64,000 nt of DNA from Flavobacterium fluviatile (GCF_010645065.1 NZ_JAADZW010000001.1:372001-436000); one strand, 5' to 3'. Shown: positions 8,952 through 18,179, counted from the stretch's first letter. Notes: generated by a model from the sequence alone, not told the origin. A program made the numbers and translations.

Positions 8952-10145
8952 ATGATTAAAATGTATCCTTTGGAATGGTTTGATTCGTTGATTATAGATT
9001 CACTTGATGCTGATAATTCTTTTGTAAAAGTATCGGAGTACGAATTGGAGAATTTGAGTAAAACAATAGTATCTGAATCAAAAAAAATTAAAATTCATAT
9101 TAAATATTCTTTTTTCGAGCTGAAAAGTAAAAGGCAGATTAGACTTCTTATAAGAAAATATCATTCTTCATTGGTTTTTTTAATAGACAGGGTAGTAGAA
9201 ATAAGAAAGATCGAAAAATTCAATACTCCTGAATTTTTTAGAATATTTGACCTGATTGTTAGTTCGCTGGACGATTTGCTGTCATTTGTAGAAATCAGAT
9301 ATTCGTCCTTTATGAGTTTGGACCAGAGAGTGTCCAATAGCTATTTTTCAATTTGGAAAAAAGAGACACTTAAGGTTTTAAAAAACGTGAATAAAAAAAA
9401 AGACAATACCGGGGAGAATGATCCAGAATTGGAATTTGTTGTCAATCTTCTTGCTGCGCCACTTCAAAACAGCAGAAAGAGTAAGTATACCTATCGCCAG
9501 ATTTTGTACTATAGGGAGATAATCATCGAACTTGAAAAATTAAATTATCCATTTACGGAATCTGAAAGTTTTTCAAATCTTGATCTTATGCTCATAAGAA
9601 TGAATTTTAATTCCAGTGAATATACCGAGAGACTGGTTAATAGAATAGGCAGGTATTTAGAAGGTTTTGAGAATTTATCTGAAAGACTTGAAAAGCTGCT
9701 AAACTTCTGCAAGAAACTGTCTCAAATAAATGCGGATTTAAAATTAACCTTTAATCCATCCCAGCAGAATCTTATTTCATTTTTGGAATACTGGTTCTCC
9801 AGCGAAATCAGATTTGCTGAAAAAAAGGCTGCAATTCTAATACAGGAACAGATTAATGGTTCTGTCGGAAGTGAATTTGTGGAGAAGGCAGATTCAAAAC
9901 TTGAATGTATACTTTCAGGAGATCAGATTGGACTTATTTTAAGGGCGACAGATGAGGCGAGAATTATTAAGGCTAAGTCTATGAACTACATCTTCAAAAG
10001 CATAGTACCTTACCTATCTACTCCGGTAAAGAGAAATCTTTCCTATCAGTCAGTAAGAAGCAAATCATATAATGCGGAAGAGCGCGATAAGGAAATTGCG
10101 ATTGAAAGTCTTGAAAAAATAATCCGAAAGATAAAAACGTATTAA
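8952..10145 (+). CDS. Conjugative-element-associated protein of unknown function
   Basis: This 397-residue soluble, mostly helical protein has no signal peptide. The most distinctive part is the last 80 residues, with SGDQIGLILRATDEARI followed by a stretch containing VRSKSYNAEERDKEIA and LEKIIRKIKTY. To my recollection proteins with similar C-termini sit beside tra genes in Bacteroidota integrative elements, but I cannot give a family name or activity. It precedes the tra genes by about 200 bp in the same direction, so it is tentatively the first gene of the mobile module. Confidence 0.5.
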   Translation: MIKMYPLEWFDSLIIDSLDADNSFVKVSEYELENLSKTIVSESKKIKIHIKYSFFELKSKRQIRLLIRKYHSSLVFLIDRVVEIRKIEKFNTPEFFRIFDLIVSSLDDLLSFVEIRYSSFMSLDQRVSNSYFSIWKKETLKVLKNVNKKKDNTGENDPELEFVVNLLAAPLQNSRKSKYTYRQILYYREIIIELEKLNYPFTESESFSNLDLMLIRMNFNSSEYTERLVNRIGRYLEGFENLSERLEKLLNFCKKLSQINADLKLTFNPSQQNLISFLEYWFSSEIRFAEKKAAILIQEQINGSVGSEFVEKADSKLECILSGDQIGLILRATDEARIIKAKSMNYIFKSIVPYLSTPVKRNLSYQSVRSKSYNAEERDKEIAIESLEKIIRKIKTY

Positions 10146-10196
10146 ATTTCACTGTCACCTTAAGTTAAAAACCCTTTAAATTCAGGCGCTTTGAAA

Positions 10197-10214
10197 GGGT
10201 ACAAAAAGGGTACA
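10197..10214 (+). repeat. Two GGGTACA direct repeats spaced 11 bp
   Basis: GGGTACA occurs at 10197-10203 and 10208-10214, start-to-start 11 bp, one helical turn. Just left, ACCCTTT at 10171-10177 can pair with AAAGGGT at 10194-10200. The in-phase spacing suggests binding of a protein such as a regulator or a recombinase arm domain. It lies in the 197-bp gap before the tra genes. Confidence 0.4.
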
Positions 10215-10342
10215 GAAAAGTTGTACTTGTAGAAAACTCATACTAATTGTTCCTTTGACTTGTAGAATAAATCTCATCAAGATTTAACTGGTGGTGATTT
10301 TCATAGAGGAGGATAAAATGTTGAACGATAAAATGAGGAGCT

Positions 10343-10804
10343 ATGTTTACAAATATTTCATGGGGCAGTTATCTGACCGCGGCTGGTATTGCTATAATTT
10401 TCTGGTATCTAATAATCTTACTGAAATTTCACAGTAGTGATTTTAAAAAAATCTTATCAGGTGAAAAGAAGCTACAAATACCATTTCTAAAAAAAACTTC
10501 TAAAAATTTACAGGATATAAAATCGATATCCGATTCATTTCCGAAATCTTTTGATACTCTTGAAGATGCGGAAAATCTATCGCAGCGTATCAAAGAAGCG
10601 GTTAAAGAAAGTGCAGAAAAACGACTAACAAAACAGCAGTTTCAAAACTACCTGCGAATGCTTCTGGATGAATATCCTTATGTCAAAATTTCCTCCCTCA
10701 GAGAAAACATTAACCAACAAATGGTCTTTGAATCTCAAAAGCATCCCGATCTGCTTTTAACGCTCAGTGAGGCAGACAGTCTTTGGGAAGGACCGGTATT
10801 TTAA
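10343..10804 (+). CDS. Small membrane-anchored protein ahead of traE
   Basis: This 153-residue protein has one N-terminal membrane segment (about 7-27, SYLTAAGIAIIFWYLIILL) followed by a hydrophilic helical region facing the cytoplasm. It has no recognised domain. GAGGAGCT lies just before its ATG. Its position directly upstream of traE matches small accessory proteins of Bacteroidota conjugative transposons, so a structural or regulatory role in the transfer channel is inferred. A second frame starting at 10318 behind a strong GGAGG overlaps the first 95 bp and could encode a 39-residue leader peptide. Confidence 0.55.
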   Translation: MFTNISWGSYLTAAGIAIIFWYLIILLKFHSSDFKKILSGEKKLQIPFLKKTSKNLQDIKSISDSFPKSFDTLEDAENLSQRIKEAVKESAEKRLTKQQFQNYLRMLLDEYPYVKISSLRENINQQMVFESQKHPDLLLTLSEADSLWEGPVF

Positions 10805-10931
10805 AAAATTCAGAGGAGGAATATTCCCCGTTCTCTCTGGTGCGGTATGGCTTTATGTGACAGGAAAAATAGAGCAGCAACGGTGGTATTCCTCTTCTTT
10901 TTATAAAGAATAACTTTAAAAATGATTTGTG

Positions 10932-11267
10932 ATGAAAAAATGCAGATGGAAATTAAAAAGTATTATTAGAAGATTTAGAGCTATGGGATCATCGCTACTG
11001 ATGATTCTGGTTAGTAATGTTATTTACAGCCAGGATGGTGTGGCGGGCATTAATGAAGCCAACCAGAAAGTGCGAAGTTACTTTGATGCCGGCACTGAAT
11101 TAATGTATGCGGTAGGAGCGATCCTCGGTCTGATAGGGGCAGTAAAAGTATACCAGAAATGGAATGCCGGAGATCCTGATACCGGAAAAGTCGCAGCAGC
11201 CTGGTTTGGAAGCTGTGTGTTTCTGGTGGTAGTCGCTACTGTCATTAAATCCTTTTTCGGGGTTTAA
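10932..11267 (+). CDS. traE: Conjugation protein TraE (DUF4134)
   Basis: This protein of about 111 residues shows the TraE hallmarks: a hydrophobic leader, then DGVAGINEANQKVRSYFDAG, a membrane segment, GLIGAVKVYQKWNAGDPDTG and a second membrane segment ending near SFFGV. TraE-family proteins are small inner-membrane parts of the Bacteroidota mating channel, comparable to VirB2/VirB3-sized components. A GTG lies one codon upstream of the ATG chosen, and ATG at 10984 is also possible because the leader would still be intact. The next gene follows after 12 bp. Confidence 0.85.
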   Translation: MKKCRWKLKSIIRRFRAMGSSLLMILVSNVIYSQDGVAGINEANQKVRSYFDAGTELMYAVGAILGLIGAVKVYQKWNAGDPDTGKVAAAWFGSCVFLVVVATVIKSFFGV

Positions 11268-11279
11268 ACGAAAGAGAAG

Positions 11280-11594
11280 ATGAGTAACAGCGTTTATTCG
11301 ATCAATAAAGGAATCAATCAGAGTATAGAATTTAAGGGACTTAAAGCGCAGTACATCTGGTATTTGGGCGGAGGTGTCGTAGGTCTTATGATTCTGTTTG
11401 CTGTCCTGTATATAATTGGAATTCCTTCTTTGATATGCATTGGTTTTGTTGGAACGGCGGGAGGTTTTCTTGTTTTTAAAATATACAGAATGAGTAATAC
11501 TTACGGTGAATACGGCATGATGAAGGCTCTGGCTAAAAAACAGATTCCTAAGTGGATTAAAGTTTACAGCAGAGCAGTTTTTATGAAGTTATAG
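11280..11594 (+). CDS. traF: Conjugation protein TraF (DUF4133)
   Basis: This 104-residue protein starts SVYSINKGINQSIEFKGLKA, the usual TraF opening. It has two adjacent membrane segments (about 26-48 and 51-69) and ends in a basic tail. TraF proteins are VirB3-like inner-membrane components of the Bacteroidota type IV secretion channel and act with the TraG ATPase, which follows 32 bp downstream. Family order traE-traF-traG supports the call. Confidence 0.85.
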   Translation: MSNSVYSINKGINQSIEFKGLKAQYIWYLGGGVVGLMILFAVLYIIGIPSLICIGFVGTAGGFLVFKIYRMSNTYGEYGMMKALAKKQIPKWIKVYSRAVFMKL

Positions 11595-11626
11595 CTGTAG
11601 AGCGTTAATGATATAATAGAGAAAGG

Positions 11627-14098
11627 ATGGAGAAGAGGATGGAAGAGCAGCTGCCGGTTATGGTAGTGGAGCATGACTGCATTTTATCAAAACAGGGCGA
11701 TGTAACTATAGTTTTTAAGGCAGAACTGCCTGAAATTTTTACGCTGTCAGATCAGGAGTATGAAGCTTTCCACCAATCGTGGATAAAGGCGTTAAAAGTG
11801 CTGCCGAAGTTTTGTGTTTTTCATAAACAGGACTGGTTCTTAGAAAGTGCTTATAGAGCTGATTTTTCAAGTGAAGACAGCAGTTTTCTGACCAGAAGCA
11901 GCGAGCGTTTCTTTAATGAGAGACCATTTCTGGATCATTCCTGCTATATCATGCTGACCAAGAAACCAGAGGGAAGAAGAAATGCAACATCATTGTTTTC
12001 TAATCTGCTTAGAAGTTCCATAGTTCCAGAGGAAACATTAAAACCGCAGCTTTTGCAGGATTTTGCAGATACCTGCGGCCAGTTTAAGAGAATTATGGAA
12101 GACAGCGGATTTATAAAGCTGGTGCGTCTGCAAAATGAATCGCTTAGAAGCGAGAGCAGAAGAATCGGGCTGGTGGAAAAGTATTGTTTTTTATCAGAGC
12201 GTGAAGATTCATTTGTTTTTAAGGATATAAGGTTTGACGAAGGATTAGCAGTAGGGGATAAACACTGTCAGCTCTTTACTCTTGGCGATGCAGCTGATCT
12301 TCCTGGATTATGCGGATCGAGAATCAATTTTGACCGCTATTCAACCGATAAGACCAAATTCAGTATTGGTTTTGCGTCAACCCTCGGCCAGCTCTTATCC
12401 TGTAATCATATTTACAATCAGTATATCTTCATTGAGGATTCACAGAAAACCATCCAAAAGCTGGAAAGCAAGCGACTCAGACTGCAGTCACTCTCTGCCT
12501 ACAGCCGGGAGAATATGATTGCCAGGGATGCGACGAATGATTTTCTGAACGAGGCATTATCACAGCAGAGGCTTCCGGTTAAAGCCCATTTTAATGTACT
12601 GGCCTGGAGCACGGATAAGGAAGACTTGAAAGAGATTAAAAACAAAGTGTCATCAGCTCTTGCGCAGATGGATGCGGCTGCCAAGCAGGAAACTGTCGGA
12701 GCTCCTCAGATCTATTGGGCTGGAATGGCGGGAAATGCTGCGGACTTTCCCATGAATGACACCTTCGACACCTTTACGGAACAGGCGGTATGCTTTCTGA
12801 ATATGGAAACGGGATATAAATCTTCGCTGAGTCCCTGCGGTATTAGGCTGGGAGACAGGCTGACAGGAAAACCAGTTCATGTTGATATCAGCGATGAGCC
12901 TGTTAAGATGGGAATCTGCACCAATCGCAATAAGTTTATATTGGGACCTTCGGGCAGCGGCAAGTCCTTTTTTACCAATCATATGGTGAGAAGCTATTAC
13001 GAGCAGGGAACGCACATTGTGCTGGTAGATGTTGGTCACAGCTATAAAGGGCTCTGCGATATGGTAAACGGGTATTATTTCACTTACGATGAAAAGAATC
13101 CTATCCGTTTTAACCCATTTTATATTTCAGAAGGAGACAGTCTGGATACGGAGAAAAAAGAGAGCATTAAAACGCTTCTGCTCGCACTCTGGAAAAAAGA
13201 CGACGAAACCTTTAACCGGAGCGAGTATGTAGCACTCTCAAATGCGCTGCAGCTGTATTACGAGAAATTGGATATAAACTCAAAGATATTTCCCTGTTTC
13301 AACAGCTTCTATGATTTCCTGAAAGAGGATTTTATCTCGATTTTGGAAGGCGATAAAGTAAAGGAGAAGGACTTTGATCTGAATAACTTTCTCTATGTGC
13401 TCAGGCCATATTACAAGGGAGGCGAGTTTGATTATTTGCTGAACGCGACAGAAAATCTGGATCTTCTAAAAGAAAGGTTTATTGTCTTCGAGCTGGATAA
13501 TATCAAAGATCATCCGATTCTTTTTCCAGTAGTGACCATCATAATAATGGAAGTTTTTATAAACAAGATGAGAAAACTTAAGGGTATCCGAAAAATGATA
13601 CTTATTGAGGAAGCATGGAAAGCACTGATGAAGGAGGGTTTTGCAGATTACATTAAGTATCTTTTTAAGACCGTGCGTAAATTCTTCGGGGAAGCGATAG
13701 TGGTCACGCAGGAGGTGGAGGATATTATTTCTTCACCAGTGGTCAAGCAGGCCATTATCAACAACAGCGACTGCAAGATCCTTCTGGACCAGAGCAAATA
13801 TCAAAATAAGTTTAACCAGATTCAGGAGCTGCTGGGACTTACAGACAAAGAAAAGGCACTTGTACTTTCTGTAAATAAAGCCAATGATCCAGCCAGGAAA
13901 TACAAAGAAGTGTTTATCTCCCTGGGAGGGATGCTTTCAAAGGTCTACAGAACCGAAGTTTCGCTGGAGGAATACTTAGCTTATACAACAGAGGAAAGCG
14001 AGAAAGTGAAAATGAATGCCTATGCGAAGAAGTTTGGCGGGGACATAAAGAAAGGAATAGCCGCAATGGCTCAGGATATGAGAAATGGAATTAAATGA
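11627..14098 (+). CDS. traG: Conjugation ATPase TraG (VirB4-like)
   Basis: This 823-residue cytoplasmic ATPase powers assembly and transfer through the mating channel. The Walker A motif GPSGSGKS is at residues 440-447 and the Walker B region MILIEEAWKALM at about 656-667. VTQEVEDI and later VKQAIINNSDCKILLDQ are typical of the VirB4/TraC RecA-like domain. The N-terminal half (about 1-400) is the VirB4 platform-binding domain. Length and architecture fit the Bacteroidota TraG family (about 830 residues). ATG at 11642 is an alternative start five codons in. Confidence 0.93.
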   Translation: MEKRMEEQLPVMVVEHDCILSKQGDVTIVFKAELPEIFTLSDQEYEAFHQSWIKALKVLPKFCVFHKQDWFLESAYRADFSSEDSSFLTRSSERFFNERPFLDHSCYIMLTKKPEGRRNATSLFSNLLRSSIVPEETLKPQLLQDFADTCGQFKRIMEDSGFIKLVRLQNESLRSESRRIGLVEKYCFLSEREDSFVFKDIRFDEGLAVGDKHCQLFTLGDAADLPGLCGSRINFDRYSTDKTKFSIGFASTLGQLLSCNHIYNQYIFIEDSQKTIQKLESKRLRLQSLSAYSRENMIARDATNDFLNEALSQQRLPVKAHFNVLAWSTDKEDLKEIKNKVSSALAQMDAAAKQETVGAPQIYWAGMAGNAADFPMNDTFDTFTEQAVCFLNMETGYKSSLSPCGIRLGDRLTGKPVHVDISDEPVKMGICTNRNKFILGPSGSGKSFFTNHMVRSYYEQGTHIVLVDVGHSYKGLCDMVNGYYFTYDEKNPIRFNPFYISEGDSLDTEKKESIKTLLLALWKKDDETFNRSEYVALSNALQLYYEKLDINSKIFPCFNSFYDFLKEDFISILEGDKVKEKDFDLNNFLYVLRPYYKGGEFDYLLNATENLDLLKERFIVFELDNIKDHPILFPVVTIIIMEVFINKMRKLKGIRKMILIEEAWKALMKEGFADYIKYLFKTVRKFFGEAIVVTQEVEDIISSPVVKQAIINNSDCKILLDQSKYQNKFNQIQELLGLTDKEKALVLSVNKANDPARKYKEVFISLGGMLSKVYRTEVSLEEYLAYTTEESEKVKMNAYAKKFGGDIKKGIAAMAQDMRNGIK

Positions 14099-14107
14099 AA
14101 AGGAATA

Positions 14108-14791
14108 ATGAAAAAGAAATTAATACTCTTGATGGTCTGCCTGTTGCTAGTGGGCACCTCGGCAAGACCTGCGGAAAAAGTTGCGGTATTGCCGATACTG
14201 GAAATTGTAAAAGCTGTTACGAAAAAGGTGATTAAAGCCATTGACCTGAGAATCCAGCGGCTACAGAATAAAACGATCTGGCTTCAGAATGCACAGAAGC
14301 AGGTGGAAAATGTACTTTCCAAATTGAAGCTCGATGAGATCTCGGACTGGACCCAGAAACAAAAAAATCTTTACAAAGGCTACTATGAAGAGCTCGCTAA
14401 AGTAAAGTCAATAATCACCTACTACCAGAGGATAAAAGAGATTACCAAAAAGCAGACACAGATTGTTCAGGAATATGAAAGAGCCTGGAATCTTTTCAAG
14501 CAGGATACTCATTTTAAAGACAGCGAAATCCAGTATATGGAGCGCGTTTATACAGGAATACTAGAGGAAAGTGTGAAGAATATCGACCAGATTTTTTTGA
14601 TTCTGGATTCTTTTGCCACCCAGATGAGCGATCTCAAACGTCTAGAAATCATCAACAAGGCTGCTGATCAGATTGATGGGAACTACGACGACCTTACAAT
14701 GTTTAACCAGCAGAACATACTGCTGAGTCTTCAGAGGGCCAAAACAGAAGCAGATGTAAACCAAGTGAAACAATTTTACGGAATTCCATAA
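14108..14791 (+). CDS. Periplasmic conjugation protein (TraI/VirB5-like position)
   Basis: This 227-residue protein has a signal peptide ending near TSARPA and an almost entirely helical, coiled-coil-like mature part (IDLRIQRLQNKTIWLQNAQKQ, one residue beyond which it continues in the same style). It closes with LLSLQRAKTEADVNQVKQFYG. Proteins of this type follow traG in Bacteroidota elements and resemble VirB5 in size and helical build, so a role in the extracellular or periplasmic part of the channel is inferred. It is 9 bp from traG and distantly resembles the next two genes. Confidence 0.65.
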   Translation: MKKKLILLMVCLLLVGTSARPAEKVAVLPILEIVKAVTKKVIKAIDLRIQRLQNKTIWLQNAQKQVENVLSKLKLDEISDWTQKQKNLYKGYYEELAKVKSIITYYQRIKEITKKQTQIVQEYERAWNLFKQDTHFKDSEIQYMERVYTGILEESVKNIDQIFLILDSFATQMSDLKRLEIINKAADQIDGNYDDLTMFNQQNILLSLQRAKTEADVNQVKQFYGIP

Positions 14792-14807
14792 TTCAATAAA
14801 AAAAAAC

Positions 14808-15422
14808 ATGAAAAAGATAGCTGTACTACTAGTAGCGCTCTGTGTTTTTAATCAAAGTATGAGCGGGCAGGCAAAGCAGAGGAAGGAACTAATCCTTCAA
14901 ATAGCGGCACTTCAGGTTTATATTGACTATGCAAAGAAAGGATATTCGGCAGTATCAAAGGGACTCAATTTTATTGGGGATGCGAGAAAAGGTGAAGTCA
15001 ACCTGCATGGTGACTATTTTACTTCACTTTTAAAAATCAATCCAAAGGTTCGGAATTATTATAAAACTGTTGAGATCATTTCCATGCAGTTTAAAATAAT
15101 AAAACTCTGTAGAAAGACTTTGTCAGATCTTAAAACTGTTGATTTGTTTCATGGTAATGAACTGGACTATATAGAGAGGTCTTTTGGGAGGCTGCTTCAG
15201 AACTGCAGCCAGACTCTTGACCAACTGCTTGTTATTACCACCGATGCAGAACTGGAACTAAAAGATGACCAGAGGTTTGAGCGCATTGATCTTCTGCACA
15301 AAACTATGCTGGAGGATTATAATTTCTGTCTTTCTTTCAGCAGGGATGCCAGACTGCTGTCGGTTTCAAAATCTGCCGATAAAAAGGATTCTAAGAATGT
15401 TGATGAATTATATGGATTATAA
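14808..15422 (+). CDS. Exported helical conjugation-locus protein, copy 1
   Basis: This 204-residue protein has a signal peptide (MKKIAVLLVALCVFNQSMSG) and a helical mature part. LILQIAALQVYIDYAKKGYS, INPKVRNYYKTVEI and ELDYIERSFGRLLQNCSQTLDQL all have counterparts in the next gene. Such proteins are often named TerB-family tellurite resistance in automatic annotation, but nothing here indicates tellurite resistance. The location inside the tra operon points to a channel component. It is 16 bp from its upstream neighbour. Confidence 0.65.
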   Translation: MKKIAVLLVALCVFNQSMSGQAKQRKELILQIAALQVYIDYAKKGYSAVSKGLNFIGDARKGEVNLHGDYFTSLLKINPKVRNYYKTVEIISMQFKIIKLCRKTLSDLKTVDLFHGNELDYIERSFGRLLQNCSQTLDQLLVITTDAELELKDDQRFERIDLLHKTMLEDYNFCLSFSRDARLLSVSKSADKKDSKNVDELYGL

Positions 15423-15433
15423 ATTAAGCTACT

Positions 15434-16069
15434 ATGAAAAAGATTTTGATTTTGACAATATTGATCACTTTGTTAATGATTCCAGTTAAATCAATGGGGC
15501 AGTCAGCAGAAATTCAGCAGCTGATTTTGAATATCGAAAAGCTATCCCAGTTCAAGAAAATTCTCAGTGATATGAAAAAGGGATATGAGCTGCTTTCTGG
15601 AGGATACAAAACGGTGAAAGATATGACTGAAGGAAACTTCAGCCTGCATAAAACTTTTCTAGATGCGCTTATGCAGGTAAGTCCAGCGGTGAGGAATTAC
15701 AAAAGGGTAGCAGAGATAGTGGAATATCAGATTTCAATAGTCAAGGAAAGCCGCAACGGAATGAACCGATTTATAAAAAGCGGAAATTTCAGCGGACAGG
15801 AAATAAATTACTTTGAGAAAGTTTACGGAAACCTGCTTAATCAGAGCCTGCGAAATCTCGATGAACTTACGATGGTCATAACAGCTGATAAGCTCAGGAT
15901 GTCGGACGACGAAAGACTAAAGGCAGTTGACGATATCTATGAGCAGATGCAGGATAAACTGCTTTTCTTAAGAAACTTTAATACTACGTCAAATGTGCTG
16001 GCTCTTCAGAGATCAAAAGAGAAAAATGATGTTTATGTCTCAAAGAGTTTTCAGGAATTTAAAGAATAG
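15434..16069 (+). CDS. Exported helical conjugation-locus protein, copy 2
   Basis: This 211-residue protein is a paralogue of the preceding gene. It has a signal peptide ending near KSMGQ, then IQQLILNIEKLSQFKKILSD, GNFSLHKTFLDALMQVSPAV, GQEINYFEKVYGNLLNQSL and LQRSKEKNDVY, each aligning with copy 1 in the same order. The two copies are clearly diverged, so the duplication is old and both are probably functional. The gene starts 11 bp after copy 1 and ends 3 bp before traJ, so the operon is tight. Confidence 0.65.
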   Translation: MKKILILTILITLLMIPVKSMGQSAEIQQLILNIEKLSQFKKILSDMKKGYELLSGGYKTVKDMTEGNFSLHKTFLDALMQVSPAVRNYKRVAEIVEYQISIVKESRNGMNRFIKSGNFSGQEINYFEKVYGNLLNQSLRNLDELTMVITADKLRMSDDERLKAVDDIYEQMQDKLLFLRNFNTTSNVLALQRSKEKNDVYVSKSFQEFKE

Positions 16070-16072
16070 AAT

Positions 16073-17284
16073 ATGAAATGGCTATTAAACAAAAAAGCAG
16101 TTTGTGTGATGCTTATCATATTACTGCTTCCCTGCAGAATAATAGCACAGGGACTAGGTGATGATATGACTAGTCTTCATGGGGTTTTAGAACAGCTTTA
16201 TGATCAAATGATGCCGTTGTGTTCTAATCTTATAGCAGTAGGGCAGGGAATAGCAGGCTTTGGAACTATATGGTACATCGCCTCACGCGTGTGGAGGCAT
16301 ATAGCAAGTGCCGAGCCCATTGATTTTTATCCGCTCTTCCGCCCCTTTGTTATAGGATTCTGCATTATGATTTTTCCGTCGGTCCTGGCACTTATTAACG
16401 GAGTTATGAAACCAACTGTTACAGCTACTGCTGCTATGGTAACAGGCTCTAACAATGCAGTTGCTGTTCTGCTTAAAGAGAAAGAAAAAGCAATTAAAGA
16501 AACCGATCCATGGAAGATGTATGTCGGGACTGCAGGTACGGGTGATCGTGACAGATGGTATAAGTATACGCATGACGGTGCTGATCCATCGGATGAGAGC
16601 ATGCTCGCAGGTATAGGCAATGATGTCAAATTTGCGATGGAAAAAGCTTCTTACAGTTTTCGAAATTCGGTTAAGGAATGGCTGAGCGAGGTGCTGAGGG
16701 TTTTGTTTGAAGCTGCCGCCTTATGCATTGACACCCTTCGGACCTTTCAGCTGGTGGTGCTTTCCATTTTAGGTCCGCTGGTATTTGGAATCGCAGTATT
16801 TGACGGCTTCCAGCACACGCTCACTGTCTGGCTTGCCCGATATATCAATATTTACCTCTGGCTTCCTGTTGCCAATATATTCGGAAGCATAATCGGAAAG
16901 ATTCAGGAGCTCATGCTCAAGCTGGACCTCTCGCAGGTGCAGGCTACAGGTGACACTTTTTTCAGCAGGACCGACATGTCATATTTAATTTTCATGATAA
17001 TAGGCATCATAGGCTATTTTACGGTGCCTTCTGTTGCCAATTATATAGTTCATGCAGGCGGAGGAGGAGCCCTGGGTCATAAGGTGACAAGCATGTTTGG
17101 CAATTCAGCCAATTCTGTTGTGAGAACCTCTTCAAATGCAGTTGGAATGGCTGCTGATGCGATGGGAGATGCGGATCGGAGAATGACAAGCAGCATGGCT
17201 GCGACAGCAGGAAGCAGTCCTTATTTTACTGATAAGGGAAACTATATGAATGACAGGCTTAAAGGAAATTCTAAACAGACTTAA
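16073..17284 (+). CDS. traJ: Conjugation protein TraJ (VirB6/TrbL-like)
   Basis: This 403-residue polytopic inner-membrane protein has a cleavable-looking leader, then several membrane segments (about 45-65, 85-110, 220-245, 255-290 and 305-325). A long hydrophilic loop carries DPWKMYVGTAGTGDRDRWYK. The stretch HTLTVWLARYINIYLWLPVANIF, with W and P residues within helices, is typical of TraJ in Bacteroidota elements. VirB6-like proteins form the inner-membrane passage for the substrate. The tail is Gly/Ser/Ala/Asn-rich, as in the family. Confidence 0.88.
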   Translation: MKWLLNKKAVCVMLIILLLPCRIIAQGLGDDMTSLHGVLEQLYDQMMPLCSNLIAVGQGIAGFGTIWYIASRVWRHIASAEPIDFYPLFRPFVIGFCIMIFPSVLALINGVMKPTVTATAAMVTGSNNAVAVLLKEKEKAIKETDPWKMYVGTAGTGDRDRWYKYTHDGADPSDESMLAGIGNDVKFAMEKASYSFRNSVKEWLSEVLRVLFEAAALCIDTLRTFQLVVLSILGPLVFGIAVFDGFQHTLTVWLARYINIYLWLPVANIFGSIIGKIQELMLKLDLSQVQATGDTFFSRTDMSYLIFMIIGIIGYFTVPSVANYIVHAGGGGALGHKVTSMFGNSANSVVRTSSNAVGMAADAMGDADRRMTSSMAATAGSSPYFTDKGNYMNDRLKGNSKQT

Positions 17285-17296
17285 TAACAGGAGCAT

Positions 17297-17917
17297 ATGT
17301 TTACCAAAATGAAAAACATTGATACGGCATTTAGATATGTGAGAGGTTTCACGATGCTTGTAATTGCAGGCTGCATCATAATAAGCTGCTATGCTGTCTA
17401 TAAAAGTTTCCAGACAGTAAGCCTTATGCAAGATAAAGTATATATTCTGGCAAATGGTAAAGCACTGGAAGCTTACGCTTCGGAAAGAAAAGATAACATT
17501 GCTGTTGAAGCAAGGGACCATGTGAAAACCTTTCACAAGTTTTTCTTTACCCTTGATCCTGATGATAAGGTCATTAAAACCAATATCACAAAAGCGCTAT
17601 ATCTGGCAGACGACAGTGCAAAACGGATTTATGATGACCTGAAGGAAAACAATTTTTATTCGGGTATTATATCAGGAAATATCAGCCAGACCATCCAGAT
17701 TGACAGTGTGAGCATTGATATCCGTGAATATCCCTACCGTTTTAGATGTTATGCCGGACAGAACATTATCCGTACTACCAGTATTTTAAAAAGAAGCCTG
17801 CTTACAGAAGGTGCGCTTCGCAATGTATCAAGAAGCGATAATAATCCGCATGGTTTTCTTATCGAGCGGTTTAATACGATTGAAAACAAAGATCTTTCCG
17901 CAGAAACCAGAAAATAG
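17297..17917 (+). CDS. traK: Conjugation protein TraK (VirB8-like)
   Basis: This 206-residue protein has one membrane segment near the N-terminus (about 17-37, FTMLVIAGCIIISCYAVYKS) and a periplasmic domain. HVKTFHKFFFTLDPDDKVI and ISQTIQIDSVSIDIREYPYRF are the recurring TraK blocks. VirB8-like proteins are bitopic assembly factors linking inner-membrane and outer-membrane parts of the channel. It is 12 bp after traJ. Confidence 0.88.
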   Translation: MFTKMKNIDTAFRYVRGFTMLVIAGCIIISCYAVYKSFQTVSLMQDKVYILANGKALEAYASERKDNIAVEARDHVKTFHKFFFTLDPDDKVIKTNITKALYLADDSAKRIYDDLKENNFYSGIISGNISQTIQIDSVSIDIREYPYRFRCYAGQNIIRTTSILKRSLLTEGALRNVSRSDNNPHGFLIERFNTIENKDLSAETRK

Positions 17918-17923
17918 AGATTT

Positions 17924-18175
17924 ATGAAATCCTTTTTTATAAGACAGACCGAGCCTTTTGTGTATCACAAGTATTATCTGCTATTGCAGAAAAGGTGGGC
18001 AGAAAAAATGAAGAGCGTCACAGATGGGCTCTCTAAAACAAAACTGATCTGGGGACTTCTGTTCTTTACGGTTTTGACATCGGGTTATTTAATTTATAAC
18101 CTGTATAGGACATTTTATAAACAAGCTGAGGTTTCAACAGCTTCAAAAATTAAGACAATCAATTTAAAAAACTAA
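17924..18175 (+). CDS. Small single-pass protein at the TraL position
   Basis: This 83-residue protein has a basic N-terminal half and one membrane segment (about 42-60, LIWGLLFFTVLTSGYLIYNL). In Bacteroidota tra operons a short membrane protein (TraL) sits between traK and traM, and this gene occupies that slot with 6 bp and 4 bp gaps. The sequence alone does not prove membership of the TraL family. Confidence 0.65.
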   Translation: MKSFFIRQTEPFVYHKYYLLLQKRWAEKMKSVTDGLSKTKLIWGLLFFTVLTSGYLIYNLYRTFYKQAEVSTASKIKTINLKN

Positions 18176-18179
18176 AATT

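Noticed and set aside
12282..13039. Frames of 60-130 codons on either strand within traG
   Set aside because: These are shadows of the traG reading frame, with no start context or family signal.
14808..16069. Tellurite resistance function for the two tandem proteins
   Set aside because: The signal peptides, helical build and tra-operon position point to the conjugation channel; no metal-resistance features are visible.
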